Part shown: positions 7,827-15,923 of the stretch, piece by piece | How the letters are laid out: every line of letters begins with the position of its first letter | Numbering within the stretch: the stretch's first letter is position 1 | Assembly (NCBI RefSeq): GCF_018390555.1 | Contig: NZ_JAHBGB010000027.1 | Coordinates: 186,001-250,000 of the forward strand | DNA: 64,000 nucleotides | Source of the DNA: Ancylobacter oerskovii | GTDB lineage: Bacteria > Pseudomonadota > Alphaproteobacteria > Rhizobiales > Xanthobacteraceae | Direction: 5' to 3' | Translations under genes and position numbers: made by a program | Notes under the pieces: model-generated | What the model saw: only the letters and a program-made list of their open reading frames with translations | Told to the model about the DNA's origin: nothing | Databases searched by the model: none

Positions 7827-9347
7827 ATGAGATTTCTGTTTGCCCCATGCTCCGGCGCGAAATTTCAGATCGCCCCTCGCCTCGTCGGCACCGTCGAAGC
7901 CGGCGCCACGCGAACAATGCGCTCTTTCCGCGGGCTCGGCTGGCCGTTTCTCCTGCTGAGCGCGGCGTTCGTCTCGGCCGCGCCTGCCGGTTCGCACCTG
8001 ACGGGCACGGCCTTCGCGCAGGGCCAGGCCGCGCCGGCCGCCCCCGCCGCCCAGGCTGATGCCGCCCCGCAGGCCGAGGCCGCCCCGCAACCCTTGACCG
8101 AACAGGAACTGGAAGTGCTGGTCGCGCGCATCGCGCTCTACCCGGACGAACTGGTCGCCCTGATCTCGGCCGCCTCGCTCTATCCGCTGCAGATCGTCGA
8201 GGCCCAGCGCTTCCTGGACGCGCGCCAGAAGGACCCGAAGCTGCAGCCCAAGGCGAGCTGGGACGGCAGCGTCATCTCGCTGCTCAACTACCCGGAGATC
8301 GTCAAGATGATGAGCGACGACCTCGACTGGACGCAGCAGCTCGGCGAGGCGCTCGCCAACCAGCAGAAGGACGTGCTGGTCGCCATCCAGCAGCTGCGCG
8401 ATCAGGCGGTGGCCGCCGGCATCATCAAGTCCGACGACAAGGTCACGGTGACGAAGGACAAGGACAACGTCGTCATCCAGTCCGCCAATCCCGAGAAGAT
8501 CTATGTGCCGCAATACGCGCCGCAGATGCTCTACGAGCCCGGCTATGCCGCGGTGCCCGTCACCTATGCCGACCCCTACCCCTCCTATCTCTGGCCCGCG
8601 GCGACCTTCTTCACCGCGGCGGTGACGGGCGCCGTCTGGGCGGCGGCGGTCGATTGGGACGACTGGGGCGTGTGGGGCGGGCGCTGGCGCGGCGACGTCG
8701 ATGTCGACTGCAACAACTGCTTCAACAACCGCAACTTCAACGGCCGGGTCGACATCAACGACATCGACTGGCGCAATGTCGATCGCAGCAAGCTGAACAT
8801 TGACCGCAGCCAGATCAACCGGATCGACCGCACCAATATCCGCGACGGGCTCAAGGCCGATCACGGCAACGATCTCCGGGCGAAGGCCGGCGACATCCGC
8901 CGCGACAATCCCGGCAGGCCGCGCCCCGGCCCGGTCAACGACGTGCGCAAGAGCACGCTCGACGGGTTGAAGGCGGGCGGCGGCAACCGGCCCGGTCCCG
9001 GCGCCGGCCCCGGTGCCGCGGGCCGGCCCGGCGCCGGCAACGCCATCGCCCAGCGCCCCAATGCCGGCAATCGCCCCGGCGGCGACCGGGCCGGCCCGGC
9101 GAACCGGCCGTCCGGCGGGCAGGTGCACCGGCCGTCCGGCGCGCCCAAGCCCGGCGGGCGGGTCGACAACCGGCCGAGGGTCCCCTCGGGGCTCGGCGAG
9201 GTGCGCTCCGGGCGCAGCGTGCAGATGCATTCGGCGCGTGGCGCCTCGGTGCGCGGCGGCGGCCAGCGCGCCATGCCCCCGCGGGCCATGGGCGGCGGGC
9301 GCGGCGGTGGCCATATGGGCGGCCATGGCGGCGGCCGGCGGCGCTGA
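7827..9347 (+). CDS. DUF3300 domain protein, exported, with low-complexity tail
   Basis: A 506-residue protein. A long N-terminal region of about 30 residues precedes the hydrophobic core of a signal peptide (WPFLLLSAAFVSAAPAGS). Residues about 90-240 form the DUF3300 domain (LEVLVARIALYPDELVALIS, then LNYPEIVKMMSDDLDWTQQLG, then NPEKIYVPQYAPQMLYEPGY). Next is a hydrophobic/aromatic stretch, an Asn/Asp-rich repeat-like segment with phased N, D and I residues, and a Gly/Pro/Arg-rich tail ending GGHMGGHGGGRRR. The start at 7827 is set by GGAGGAGG just upstream; an internal ATG at 7917 would give a more compact signal peptide. Function unknown; paired with a DUF2950 gene. Confidence 0.88.
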   Translation: MRFLFAPCSGAKFQIAPRLVGTVEAGATRTMRSFRGLGWPFLLLSAAFVSAAPAGSHLTGTAFAQGQAAPAAPAAQADAAPQAEAAPQPLTEQELEVLVARIALYPDELVALISAASLYPLQIVEAQRFLDARQKDPKLQPKASWDGSVISLLNYPEIVKMMSDDLDWTQQLGEALANQQKDVLVAIQQLRDQAVAAGIIKSDDKVTVTKDKDNVVIQSANPEKIYVPQYAPQMLYEPGYAAVPVTYADPYPSYLWPAATFFTAAVTGAVWAAAVDWDDWGVWGGRWRGDVDVDCNNCFNNRNFNGRVDINDIDWRNVDRSKLNIDRSQINRIDRTNIRDGLKADHGNDLRAKAGDIRRDNPGRPRPGPVNDVRKSTLDGLKAGGGNRPGPGAGPGAAGRPGAGNAIAQRPNAGNRPGGDRAGPANRPSGGQVHRPSGAPKPGGRVDNRPRVPSGLGEVRSGRSVQMHSARGASVRGGGQRAMPPRAMGGGRGGGHMGGHGGGRRR

Positions 9348-9362
9348 GACGGAGGGAGGGAC

Positions 9363-10319
9363 ATGGACATGCTGAACGCTCTTCGTCGCGGAACCATCTC
9401 GGCAGCGGCCGCCTTCGTCGTCGCGGTGGGGGCCGCATCGCTGGGGACGCCGGCGGCGCTGGCGCAGGCGCCGGCCGATGTTGCCGCCCGCCAGCCATCG
9501 CCGGGCTTTGGCGATCCCGCCCAGGCGGTGGAGGCGCTGAAGGCCGCGCTGGCCGGCAACGACTTCGACGGCGTGGCCCGCCTGCTCGGCCTCGATGCCG
9601 GCAAGCTGCGCGCCAGCGACGGCGTCATGGACACGTTCGACAAGATCCGGCAGGGCGCCGCCGAGCGTCTGGAGGTCGAGGATGTCGCCGCCGACCGCAA
9701 GATCCTCGATATCGGCCGGGAATTGTGGCCCCTGCCCTTCCCGCTGGTGAAGAACGCCGAAGGAAAATGGGCCTTCGACACCGCCGCCGGGCTCGACGAG
9801 ATCGAAAACCGGCGCATCGGCGAGAACGAGATCGAAGCGATCGCCACGCTGCGCGCCTATGTCGACGCCCAGCGGACCTACGCCACCGCCGACCATGACG
9901 GCGACGGCGTGCTCGAATTCGCCCGCAAGCTCATCAGCTCGCCGGGCCAGACCGACGGCCTCTACTGGCCGCCGGAACAGGGCGACGGCGACAGCCCGGC
10001 CGGCCCGGCCATCGATGCCGGCTCGCTGGAGAAGGCGAAGCAGGGCAAGGGCTATTTCGGCTACCGCTTCCGCATCCTGCAGGGCCAGGGCGACAGGGTG
10101 GCGGGCGGGCGCTACGACTATGTCATCAACGGCAACATGATCGCCGGCTTCGGCCTGATCGCCTGGCCGGTCGCCTATGGCGAAACCGGCGTGCACAGCT
10201 TCGTCGTGAACCAGGCCGGCATCGTCTACGAGAAGGACCTCGGCCCCGACACCGCGGCGCGGGTCGAGAAGATCCGCCGCTTCGACCCGGACAAGAGCTG
10301 GGAGATCGTGAAGGATTGA
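9363..10319 (+). CDS. DUF2950 family exported protein
   Basis: A 318-residue protein with a Sec signal peptide (cleavage near ALAQAPAD). The body matches the DUF2950 pattern: an N-terminal region starting FGDPAQAVEALKAALAGND, central LRAYVDAQRTYATADHDGDG, then GLYWPPEQGD, AKQGKGYFGYRFRILQGQG and a closing FDPDKSWEIVKD. The TYATADHDGDG segment resembles a calcium-loop. It follows the DUF3300 gene by 15 bases with a good ribosome site (GGAGGGAGG), and these two families are commonly adjacent in Proteobacteria. The role is unknown, probably periplasmic. Confidence 0.9.
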   Translation: MDMLNALRRGTISAAAAFVVAVGAASLGTPAALAQAPADVAARQPSPGFGDPAQAVEALKAALAGNDFDGVARLLGLDAGKLRASDGVMDTFDKIRQGAAERLEVEDVAADRKILDIGRELWPLPFPLVKNAEGKWAFDTAAGLDEIENRRIGENEIEAIATLRAYVDAQRTYATADHDGDGVLEFARKLISSPGQTDGLYWPPEQGDGDSPAGPAIDAGSLEKAKQGKGYFGYRFRILQGQGDRVAGGRYDYVINGNMIAGFGLIAWPVAYGETGVHSFVVNQAGIVYEKDLGPDTAARVEKIRRFDPDKSWEIVKD

Positions 10320-10420
10320 CCGCGGCGCCGACGATCATGCCGGCGGAGAAACCGGCGGACGGCCTCGCCTGATCCCGTCCGTCCGGGCCGTCGTCGCTTG
10401 CCTGCCGCGCTTGGCGCCCG

Positions 10421-11308
10421 TCAGGCCTGCATGGCCCATCCGACCAGCCACCGCTCGAGGAGCCGAATGGCGAATTCGAGGGCGAAGGCGACGCCGGCGA
10501 TGACGAGGATGCCTGCCACCACCACGTCGGTGGCGAGGAAATTCGCCGCGGACTGGATCATGAACCCCACGCCGCGCGTGGCGGCCACCAGTTCGGCGGC
10601 CACCAGCGTCGACCAGCCGGCCCCGAGCGCGATGCGGGTGCCGGTGAAGATCGACGGCAGGGCGGAGGGCAGCACCACCAGCCGCAGCACCTGCCAGCGG
10701 GTGGCGCCGAGCGCGCGCGCCACGTTGAGGCGGTCGCGCGCCACCCCGCGCACGCCGGTGGAGGTGGCGATGATGATCGGCGGCAGCATGGCGAGCGCGA
10801 TCACCAGCACCTTGGTGGTTTCGCCGATGCCTGCCCAGATGACGACGAGCGGCAGATAGGCCAGCGGCGGAATCGGCCGCAGGAACTCGACGATCGGATC
10901 GAGCATGCCGCGCCCGAGCGTCGACAGGCCGATGGCGAAGCCGGCGGGTATGCCGATCGCCAGCGAGGCGACGAGGGCGGCGAAGACCCGGGCGAGGCTG
11001 GCGCCCAGATGCTGCGCCAGCGTGGCGTCGACGAAACCTTCGCTGGCGATGCGCCCGAGCCGCTCGACCACCACCGCTGGCGAGGGCAGGAACAGCTTGC
11101 TGACGAGCCCGGTCGCGCTCGCCGCCCACCACAGGGCGACCAGCCCGGCGATGGTGGCAAGCGAAATGACGAGGCGAAGCGGCGGCCAGCGGCGCTGACG
11201 GGGCGCCCGCATCCCGGGCGTCCTTCCCTGCGGCAAATCCCGCGGCAGCCCCTCGGCGGGCACGAGCAGCGGCAAGGCGAAATCGGAGACCGGCACCGGA
11301 GAGGACAT
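10421..11308 (-). CDS. tauC: Taurine ABC transporter permease TauC
   Basis: A 295-residue BPD_transp_1 permease. After a non-conserved N-terminus of about 40 residues there are six predicted membrane helices, with the EAA cytoplasmic loop at RALGATRWQVLRLVVLPSAL that contacts the ATPase. The segment FLRPIPPLAYLPLVVIWAGI is typical of sulfonate/taurine/nitrate permeases. The ATG overlaps the tauB stop by one base. Because tauA and tauB are clear, the taurine assignment follows from the operon. No tauD dioxygenase is present nearby, so desulfonation must be encoded elsewhere. Confidence 0.92.
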   Translation of the reverse strand: MSSPVPVSDFALPLLVPAEGLPRDLPQGRTPGMRAPRQRRWPPLRLVISLATIAGLVALWWAASATGLVSKLFLPSPAVVVERLGRIASEGFVDATLAQHLGASLARVFAALVASLAIGIPAGFAIGLSTLGRGMLDPIVEFLRPIPPLAYLPLVVIWAGIGETTKVLVIALAMLPPIIIATSTGVRGVARDRLNVARALGATRWQVLRLVVLPSALPSIFTGTRIALGAGWSTLVAAELVAATRGVGFMIQSAANFLATDVVVAGILVIAGVAFALEFAIRLLERWLVGWAMQA

Positions 11309-12084
11309 CAGGCGGCTCCTTCGAACAGGGCGGCACGCAGCCGCTCGCGGGCGGCGGCGAAATCCGGCGTCGACTTGATGCTCGCGCCGACGCCCGGCGC
11401 CAGCGAGCGGCGGCCGAAGGACGAGGGTTCGTCGACAACGATCCGCCCCGGCCGCCCGGCAAGCACGATCACGCGGGTGGCGAGGTACAGCGCCTCGTCG
11501 AGGCCGTGGGTGACGAAGAGGATGGTCTTGCCGGTGCGGCGCCAGACATCGAGCACGAGGTCCTGCATCTGCTCGCGGGTCAGCGCGTCCAGCGCGCCGA
11601 GCGGCTCGTCCATCAGCAGGATTTCCGGGTCGGCGACCAGGGCGCGCGCCAGGCTCACCCGCTGGCGCTGGCCGCCGGAGAGCTGCCAGCTCGAATGATC
11701 GCCCTTGCCGGCGAGGCCGACCAGGGCCAGCGCCTGCTCGGCCCGCGCGTCGCGCTCGCGTTGCGGCAGGCCCTTGATCCGCAGGCCGAAGCCGACATTC
11801 TCCCACGCGTTGAGCCAGGGATAGAGCGCATCCGTCTGCAGCACCACGCCGCGATCCGCCCCCGGGGCGCGCACCAGCCGCCCCTCGACGCGGATCGCCC
11901 CGTCATAGGCCGGATTGAAGCCGGCGACGGCGTTGAGCAGCGTCGACTTCCCGCAGCCGGAAGCCCCCAGCAACACCACGAGTTCTCCGGCCGGGACGGC
12001 GAGGCTGATGTTCTCGAGGATGGTGGCGGTGCCGCCGTCGGGTGTGGGGAAGCGGACGGCGAGGCCGTCAATGGTGAGCTTCAT
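11308..12084 (-). CDS. tauB: Taurine ABC transporter ATP-binding protein TauB
   Basis: A 258-residue ABC ATPase with Walker A GASGCGKST (residues about 38-46), Q-loop VVLQTDALYPWLNAWENV, signature LSGGQRQR, Walker B ILLMDEPLGALD and the switch His in FVTHGLDEAL. The Q-loop followed by PWLN is typical of the sulfonate/taurine/nitrate subfamily. It energises uptake through TauC. It lies downstream of tauA, separated by about 130 bases that hold a strong stem-loop. Confidence 0.93.
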   Translation of the reverse strand: MKLTIDGLAVRFPTPDGGTATILENISLAVPAGELVVLLGASGCGKSTLLNAVAGFNPAYDGAIRVEGRLVRAPGADRGVVLQTDALYPWLNAWENVGFGLRIKGLPQRERDARAEQALALVGLAGKGDHSSWQLSGGQRQRVSLARALVADPEILLMDEPLGALDALTREQMQDLVLDVWRRTGKTILFVTHGLDEALYLATRVIVLAGRPGRIVVDEPSSFGRRSLAPGVGASIKSTPDFAAARERLRAALFEGAA

Positions 12085-12121
12085 CGCGTTCAGCCTGTGC
12101 GAAACCGGCTCCCGAGAAGAG

Positions 12122-12162
12122 CGGCCCGGCGCCGCAGCACCGGAGTGCGGCGGGCCGGGCCG
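12122..12162 (-). promoter_or_regulatory. Intercistronic stem-loop between tauA and tauB
   Basis: GC-rich inverted repeat with arms at 12122-12136 and 12146-12162 (CGGCCCGG plus CCGCA on one side, TGCGG and CCGGGCCG on the other; two extra C/G bases in one arm). No U-run follows, so it is more likely an mRNA-stabilising or partial attenuation element that keeps binding-protein mRNA in excess over tauBC than a full terminator. Confidence 0.55.
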
Positions 12163-12215
12163 AGTTGACGCCGTTCGGTAGCCTCGACCACGGCGCTCGG
12201 GAACCTCGCCGGGGA

Positions 12216-13220
12216 TCAGTTGAGCTTGGCGGCCTGCTCGGCCGGGGTGCGGCTCACATAGGGGCCGTAGTCCTTGAGGACGGCGTCGATCCGGCCCTGC
12301 TCCTTCAGGAAGGCGGCAGTCTTCGCCAGCGCCTCGACGGTGCCGCCGCCGAGCAGCGCCTCGGAAAGCTGCTCCTTGAGCAGCGGGAACTGGTTGCCCT
12401 TGAGCAGATCCGGGACCTCCTCCGGCTTGGCGCCGGTGAGCTTGGCGATCGCGGCCACCTGCGGCGAGGCCGCCGTCCAGGACGCGCCGTTCTTCGCATA
12501 GTCGGCATAGGAATCGGCGGTCACCTTGACGAACTGCGCCACGATCTCGGGATGCTTCTGCGCGAAATCCTTGCGGACGATCCAGGCGTCGAAGGTCGGC
12601 GCGCCCCATTTCGCGACCTGCGCCGAGGAGGTGAAGACCTTGCCGTTCTCCTTGATCTTGCCGAGCGCGGGATCCCACACATAGGCGGCGTCGATGTCGC
12701 CGCGGGTGAAGGCCGCCGCGATCTCCGGCGGCCGCAGGTTCAGGATCTCGACGCTCCTGGGATCGACGCCCCAGTGCTTCAGCGCCGCCAGCAGCGAATA
12801 ATGCGTGGTGGAGACGAAGGGCACGGCGACCTTCTTGCCCTTGAAGTCCTCCGGCTTGGCGATCCCCGCGCCGTTGCGCACCACCAGCGCCTCGGCATCG
12901 CCGAGCAGGGCCGCGACATAGAAGGTCTCGATGGGAACCTCGCGGCTCGCCGCCGCGGCGAGCGGGCTCGATCCGACATAGCCGATCTGCACGGCGCCCG
13001 AGGCGATGGCGGCGATGACGTCGGCGCCGGAATCGAATTTGCGCCAGTCGATGCTGGCCTTGGTGGCCTTCTCATAGGCGCCGTCGGCCTGCGCGACCTT
13101 GGCCGGATCGGCGCCGGTCTGATAGGCGATGGTGACGTCGGCGGCATGGGCGAGGCCGGCGGTGAACAGGCCGAGCACGGCCGTGGCGGCGAGGAGCGCG
13201 CGGCGGGACAGGAAAGACAT
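12216..13220 (-). CDS. tauA: Taurine-binding periplasmic protein TauA
   Basis: A 334-residue solute-binding protein with a signal peptide (SRRALLAATAVLGLFTAGLA, cleavage at AHA-AD). The mature protein follows E. coli TauA closely: VTIAYQTGADPAKVAQADGA, then WRKFDSGADV, GSSPLAAAASREVPIE, STTHYSLLAALKHWG, GDIDAAYVWDPALG and WGAPTFDAWIVRKDFA. It delivers taurine to TauBC. The start at 13220 is preferred because it gives a compact signal peptide; an ATG four codons upstream (13232) is possible. It is first in the operon. Confidence 0.93.
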   Translation of the reverse strand: MSFLSRRALLAATAVLGLFTAGLAHAADVTIAYQTGADPAKVAQADGAYEKATKASIDWRKFDSGADVIAAIASGAVQIGYVGSSPLAAAASREVPIETFYVAALLGDAEALVVRNGAGIAKPEDFKGKKVAVPFVSTTHYSLLAALKHWGVDPRSVEILNLRPPEIAAAFTRGDIDAAYVWDPALGKIKENGKVFTSSAQVAKWGAPTFDAWIVRKDFAQKHPEIVAQFVKVTADSYADYAKNGASWTAASPQVAAIAKLTGAKPEEVPDLLKGNQFPLLKEQLSEALLGGGTVEALAKTAAFLKEQGRIDAVLKDYGPYVSRTPAEQAAKLN

Positions 13221-13565
13221 CGGGATTTCCATGGCGGGGCCGTCGCGGCGCTCGCATGGCGCCGGCGTCACGGCCGGATTGGGATGTACGGGAAACCGGC
13301 ACGGGCCGGAACGATCAGCGGCGTCGACAGGTCCAGGTCATTTTGCGCCCCCATTTCCTCGACGCGGCCCGCTCGCGAGCGGGCCTCCGGCGTCGGTTTC
13401 ATCATGTGAACGCAGGCGCGGCGAAACGTCAATATATTTTCGACTTTTTATATAGATTATTCCCGATTCCCGCCAATCCGCCTTTCCGTCCACAAGGGCG
13501 AAACTCCCTGCCCCACGGCTCCGGCCAGCCGCTATAGTGGCGCCCTCACCTGTTGGAGCCTGTTC
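13221..13565. other. Divergent intergenic region tauA / yciI-like
   Basis: About 345 bases between the divergent tauA and YciI-like genes. An AT-rich patch at about 13428-13470 (TATATTTTCGAC and TTTTTATATAGATTATTC) probably contains promoters. No recognisable regulator site or small gene was found. Confidence 0.4.
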
Positions 13566-13859
13566 ATGAATTTCGCCCTGACCGCCTATGACCGTCCCGG
13601 TGCCCTGCCGCTGCGCCTCGAGGTTCGTCCCGCCCATCTCGACTATCTCCGCGCCATCGCCGCCAACATCGTCTTCGCCGGCCCGGTGCTGGACGCCGAA
13701 GGCAAGCCCTGCGGCTCCATCATCGTGTACGAGGCGGAAGACCTGGCGGCCGCGCAGAAGCTGGTGAACGACGATCCCTACAGCCATGCCGGGCTGTTCG
13801 AGCGGGTGGAGCTGAAGGGCTACCGGGTCGTGGTGAAGGACGGCGTGGTCGCGGCCTAG
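13566..13859 (+). CDS. YciI-like family protein
   Basis: A 97-residue small alpha/beta protein of the YciI family (ferredoxin-like dimeric barrel). Typical features are an early domain with RPAHLDYLRAI, the GPVLDAEGKPCGSIIVYEAE hairpin, and AAQKLVNDDPYSHAGLFERV, where the DP and nearby His are conserved. YciI proteins are of uncertain enzymatic function. A ribosome site GGAG lies nine bases upstream of the ATG. It appears monocistronic. Confidence 0.88.
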   Translation: MNFALTAYDRPGALPLRLEVRPAHLDYLRAIAANIVFAGPVLDAEGKPCGSIIVYEAEDLAAAQKLVNDDPYSHAGLFERVELKGYRVVVKDGVVAA

Positions 13860-14036
13860 CACGACCGGGAGCGCGCCGAATCGGCAGGGGCCTACCTTCC
13901 CTCACCGGCCGGAGACGGCGCGCCCTCCTCACACGCGTCACGCGGCCATGGCCTGCGGTCGCCGCGCAGCGCCGGATGACGACACCGGAGAGGGCCGCGC
14001 CGCCCGTGCCGCCGGCGACAATGGGCAACCGCCATC

Positions 14037-14492
14037 ATGCTGGTCAGGGACGCGACGTCGGCCGATGAAGCGGCCATTATCGGCCTTCTCCGCCAGATCG
14101 CGGCGGAAGCCGACGAGCCGGATTACGGCCCGTCCTGCAGCGACGAGCGGCTGCTGCAGCTGATCGAGCAATGCCGGACGATGGTGATCGAGCGGGACGG
14201 AACGGTCATCGGCCTGAGCGCCGTCCGGTTGCTGGACTTCTCCCAGCGCCCGGATGCCCCCTACCCCAGGGAGGCCTTCATCATGGCCTTCGGCATCGAC
14301 GAGGCGCATCGGCGACGCGGCTATGGCGCCGCGCTGTTCGAGGCCATGCGGCGCTGGCTGAAGGAAGAGGATGCCGGCGCGCTCAGCCTCAACGTATCGG
14401 CGGCCAACATGGCCGCACAGGGCTTCTACCGGCGGATGGGGCTTTCCCCGCGCTCCGTTCACATGGCGGCCGTGCTGGCGCCCCGGGCCTGA
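14037..14492 (+). CDS. GNAT family N-acetyltransferase
   Basis: A 151-residue acetyltransferase. The acetyl-CoA-binding motif A is clear: FGIDEAHRRRGYGAALFEAM (about residues 83-102, pattern RxxGxG/A), followed by the typical SLNVSAANMAAQGFYRRMGL strand-helix. The acyl acceptor cannot be deduced. It stands alone between the YciI-like gene and the amide operon leader. Confidence 0.9.
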   Translation: MLVRDATSADEAAIIGLLRQIAAEADEPDYGPSCSDERLLQLIEQCRTMVIERDGTVIGLSAVRLLDFSQRPDAPYPREAFIMAFGIDEAHRRRGYGAALFEAMRRWLKEEDAGALSLNVSAANMAAQGFYRRMGLSPRSVHMAAVLAPRA

Positions 14493-14594
14493 CGGCAAAC
14501 ACGGCCGGAGGCCCCGGCTCGAACCCTGCCGGCGATCGCCCGCCATCTCGGCATCGAAACCGCGCCTTTATCCGGTTTTGCCCGACGGAAGCAC

Positions 14595-14625
14595 TTGACA
14601 AAAACATGACTTCACGCGAGCCTAA
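14595..14625 (+). promoter_or_regulatory. Probable promoter of the amide operon leader
   Basis: A perfect -35 box TTGACA at 14595-14600, with weak -10 candidates 18-20 bases downstream (AGCCTA/CCTAAG at 14619-14626). This would start transcription just before the first leader hairpin at 14633, as expected if the leader RNA controls the operon. Confidence 0.5.
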
Positions 14626-14632
14626 GAAACGA

Positions 14633-14739
14633 GCGACGGGCAAGGATGCCTAATGTCGCAGCAAATTGGTGAACATTTCCAACGACGGCGCTGCTTTCGC
14701 GGCTCTGCAGGTTGGCGGCAAGGACGCCCACGGCCAGAC
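14633..14739 (+). ncRNA. ANTAR-binding leader RNA motif (two hexaloop hairpins)
   Basis: Two short hairpins with six-base loops having A at position 1 and G at position 4, the hallmark of ANTAR-target RNAs. Hairpin 1: GCGAC (14633-14637) with GTCGC (14655-14659), inner GGC/GCC, loop AAGGAT at 14642-14647. Hairpin 2: GGC (14717-14719)/GCC (14726-14728), loop AAGGAC at 14720-14725, with further possible pairing of 14711-14716 to 14733-14739. Hairpin 2 uses the 5' arm of the terminator that follows, so the two structures are mutually exclusive. An ANTAR protein (AmiR) is encoded two genes downstream. Seen directly; RNA function is inferred from this known mechanism. Confidence 0.82.
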
Positions 14740-14757
14740 GGCCGGCGGGCGTTTTTT
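14725..14757 (+). terminator. Leader intrinsic terminator controlled by ANTAR hairpin 2
   Basis: Arms CGCCC-A-CGGCC (14725-14735) and GGCCG-GC-GGGCG (14740-14751) around the tetraloop AGAC, ten base pairs with one small internal bulge, followed by TTTTTT (14752-14757). It lies about 20 bases before the amiC GTG, so read-through requires antitermination. Confidence 0.85.
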
Positions 14758-14777
14758 GTTTTTGGTCGGAGCGCAGG

Positions 14778-15923
14778 GTGACGCAGCACTACCGCATAGG
14801 GGTCATGTTCTCGACCACGGGGCCATACAGCGTCGTTCCGCACTCGATGCTGAACGGTGCGCTGCTGGCGGTGGCGGAGGCGGTCCCCGGCGTCGCCATC
14901 GAGCCGGTGGTGGTGAATCCCGGCGGCGACCTCGCCCGCTATGCCGAACTCAGCCGCGAGCTGCTGCAATCCGGCATCCGGCACGTGGTGGGCTGCTACA
15001 CCTCCTCCAGCCGCAAGGAGGTCATCCCCTGCTTCGAGAAGCATGACGCGCTGTTGTGGTATCCCTCGCATTATGAGGGCTTCGAAAGCTCCAACAACGT
15101 CATCTATACCGGCGCCTCGCCGAACCAGCACGTATTGCCGCTCGTCGACCACATGCTCGCGCATGTCGGCACCAGTGCCTTCTGCATCGGCTCCAACTAC
15201 ATCTGGGCATGGGAGAACACCCGCATCTTCCGCGAGGCCATGCTGGCGCAGGGCGGGCGGGTGCTGGCCGAGCGCTATGTGCCGGTGGGCGACACCGAAT
15301 TCGACCAGGTGGTGGAGGCGATCCTCGAGGCGCGGCCGAGCTTCGTGTTCAACAATCTCATCGGCATCAGCAACTACGCCTTCTTCCGCGCCTTCCGCGC
15401 CGCCTGCACGGCACGCGGCATCGACCAGCCGCGGGTCATCCCGGTGGCGAGCTGCACGCTGTCGGAGCCGGAGCTGGAGGAGATCGGCACCGAGGCCGTG
15501 GACGGTCATCTGAGCTCCAGCGTCTATTTCTCCTCTCTCGCGACGCCGGCCAGCTCCGCCTTCACCCGCGCCTATCGCGAGACCTTCCCGGACGGCCCTT
15601 CCACCTCCGCCGATGCGGAGGCTTCCTACATCGCGATGAAGCTGCTGGTCCTGGCGCTGGCGGAGGCCGGCACGGACGATGTGGAGGCCGTGAAGCAGGC
15701 GGTGACGCGCCAGCATCTCGTCGCGCCGCAAGGCGAAGTACGCATCGATCCGCAGACGCTGCACGCCTATCTGACGCCGCGCATCGGCATCTCCAACCTG
15801 GAATCGCGCTTCGACATCCTCGTCGAGGCGCCCGGCCCGGTGCGCCCGGATCCCTATCTGGTGCAATCCTCGCCGCGCTATGCAGTCGCTCCCCGCAACA
15901 CGTCGCTGAAGGTGGTGAGGTGA
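14778..15923 (+). CDS. amiC: AmiC-type amide-sensing protein (negative regulator of AmiR)
   Basis: A 381-residue type-I periplasmic-binding-protein fold without a signal peptide, as in AmiC of Pseudomonas, which binds small amides and sequesters AmiR in the cytoplasm. Typical segments are GVMFSTTGPYSVVPHSMLNG, YTSSSRKEVIPCFEKHDALL, WYPSHYEGFESSNNVIYTGA and GSNYIWAWENTRIFREAM. The start is the GTG at 14778, preceded by GGAG about nine bases upstream; in-frame extension into the terminator was rejected. Its stop overlaps the amiR start by one base. Confidence 0.92.
   Translation: MTQHYRIGVMFSTTGPYSVVPHSMLNGALLAVAEAVPGVAIEPVVVNPGGDLARYAELSRELLQSGIRHVVGCYTSSSRKEVIPCFEKHDALLWYPSHYEGFESSNNVIYTGASPNQHVLPLVDHMLAHVGTSAFCIGSNYIWAWENTRIFREAMLAQGGRVLAERYVPVGDTEFDQVVEAILEARPSFVFNNLIGISNYAFFRAFRAACTARGIDQPRVIPVASCTLSEPELEEIGTEAVDGHLSSSVYFSSLATPASSAFTRAYRETFPDGPSTSADAEASYIAMKLLVLALAEAGTDDVEAVKQAVTRQHLVAPQGEVRIDPQTLHAYLTPRIGISNLESRFDILVEAPGPVRPDPYLVQSSPRYAVAPRNTSLKVVR

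Noticed and set aside
7695..10196. 833-codon minus-strand frame antisense to DUF3300 and DUF2950.
   Set aside because: Composition is that of an antisense shadow, and both sense genes have strong ribosome sites and signal peptides.
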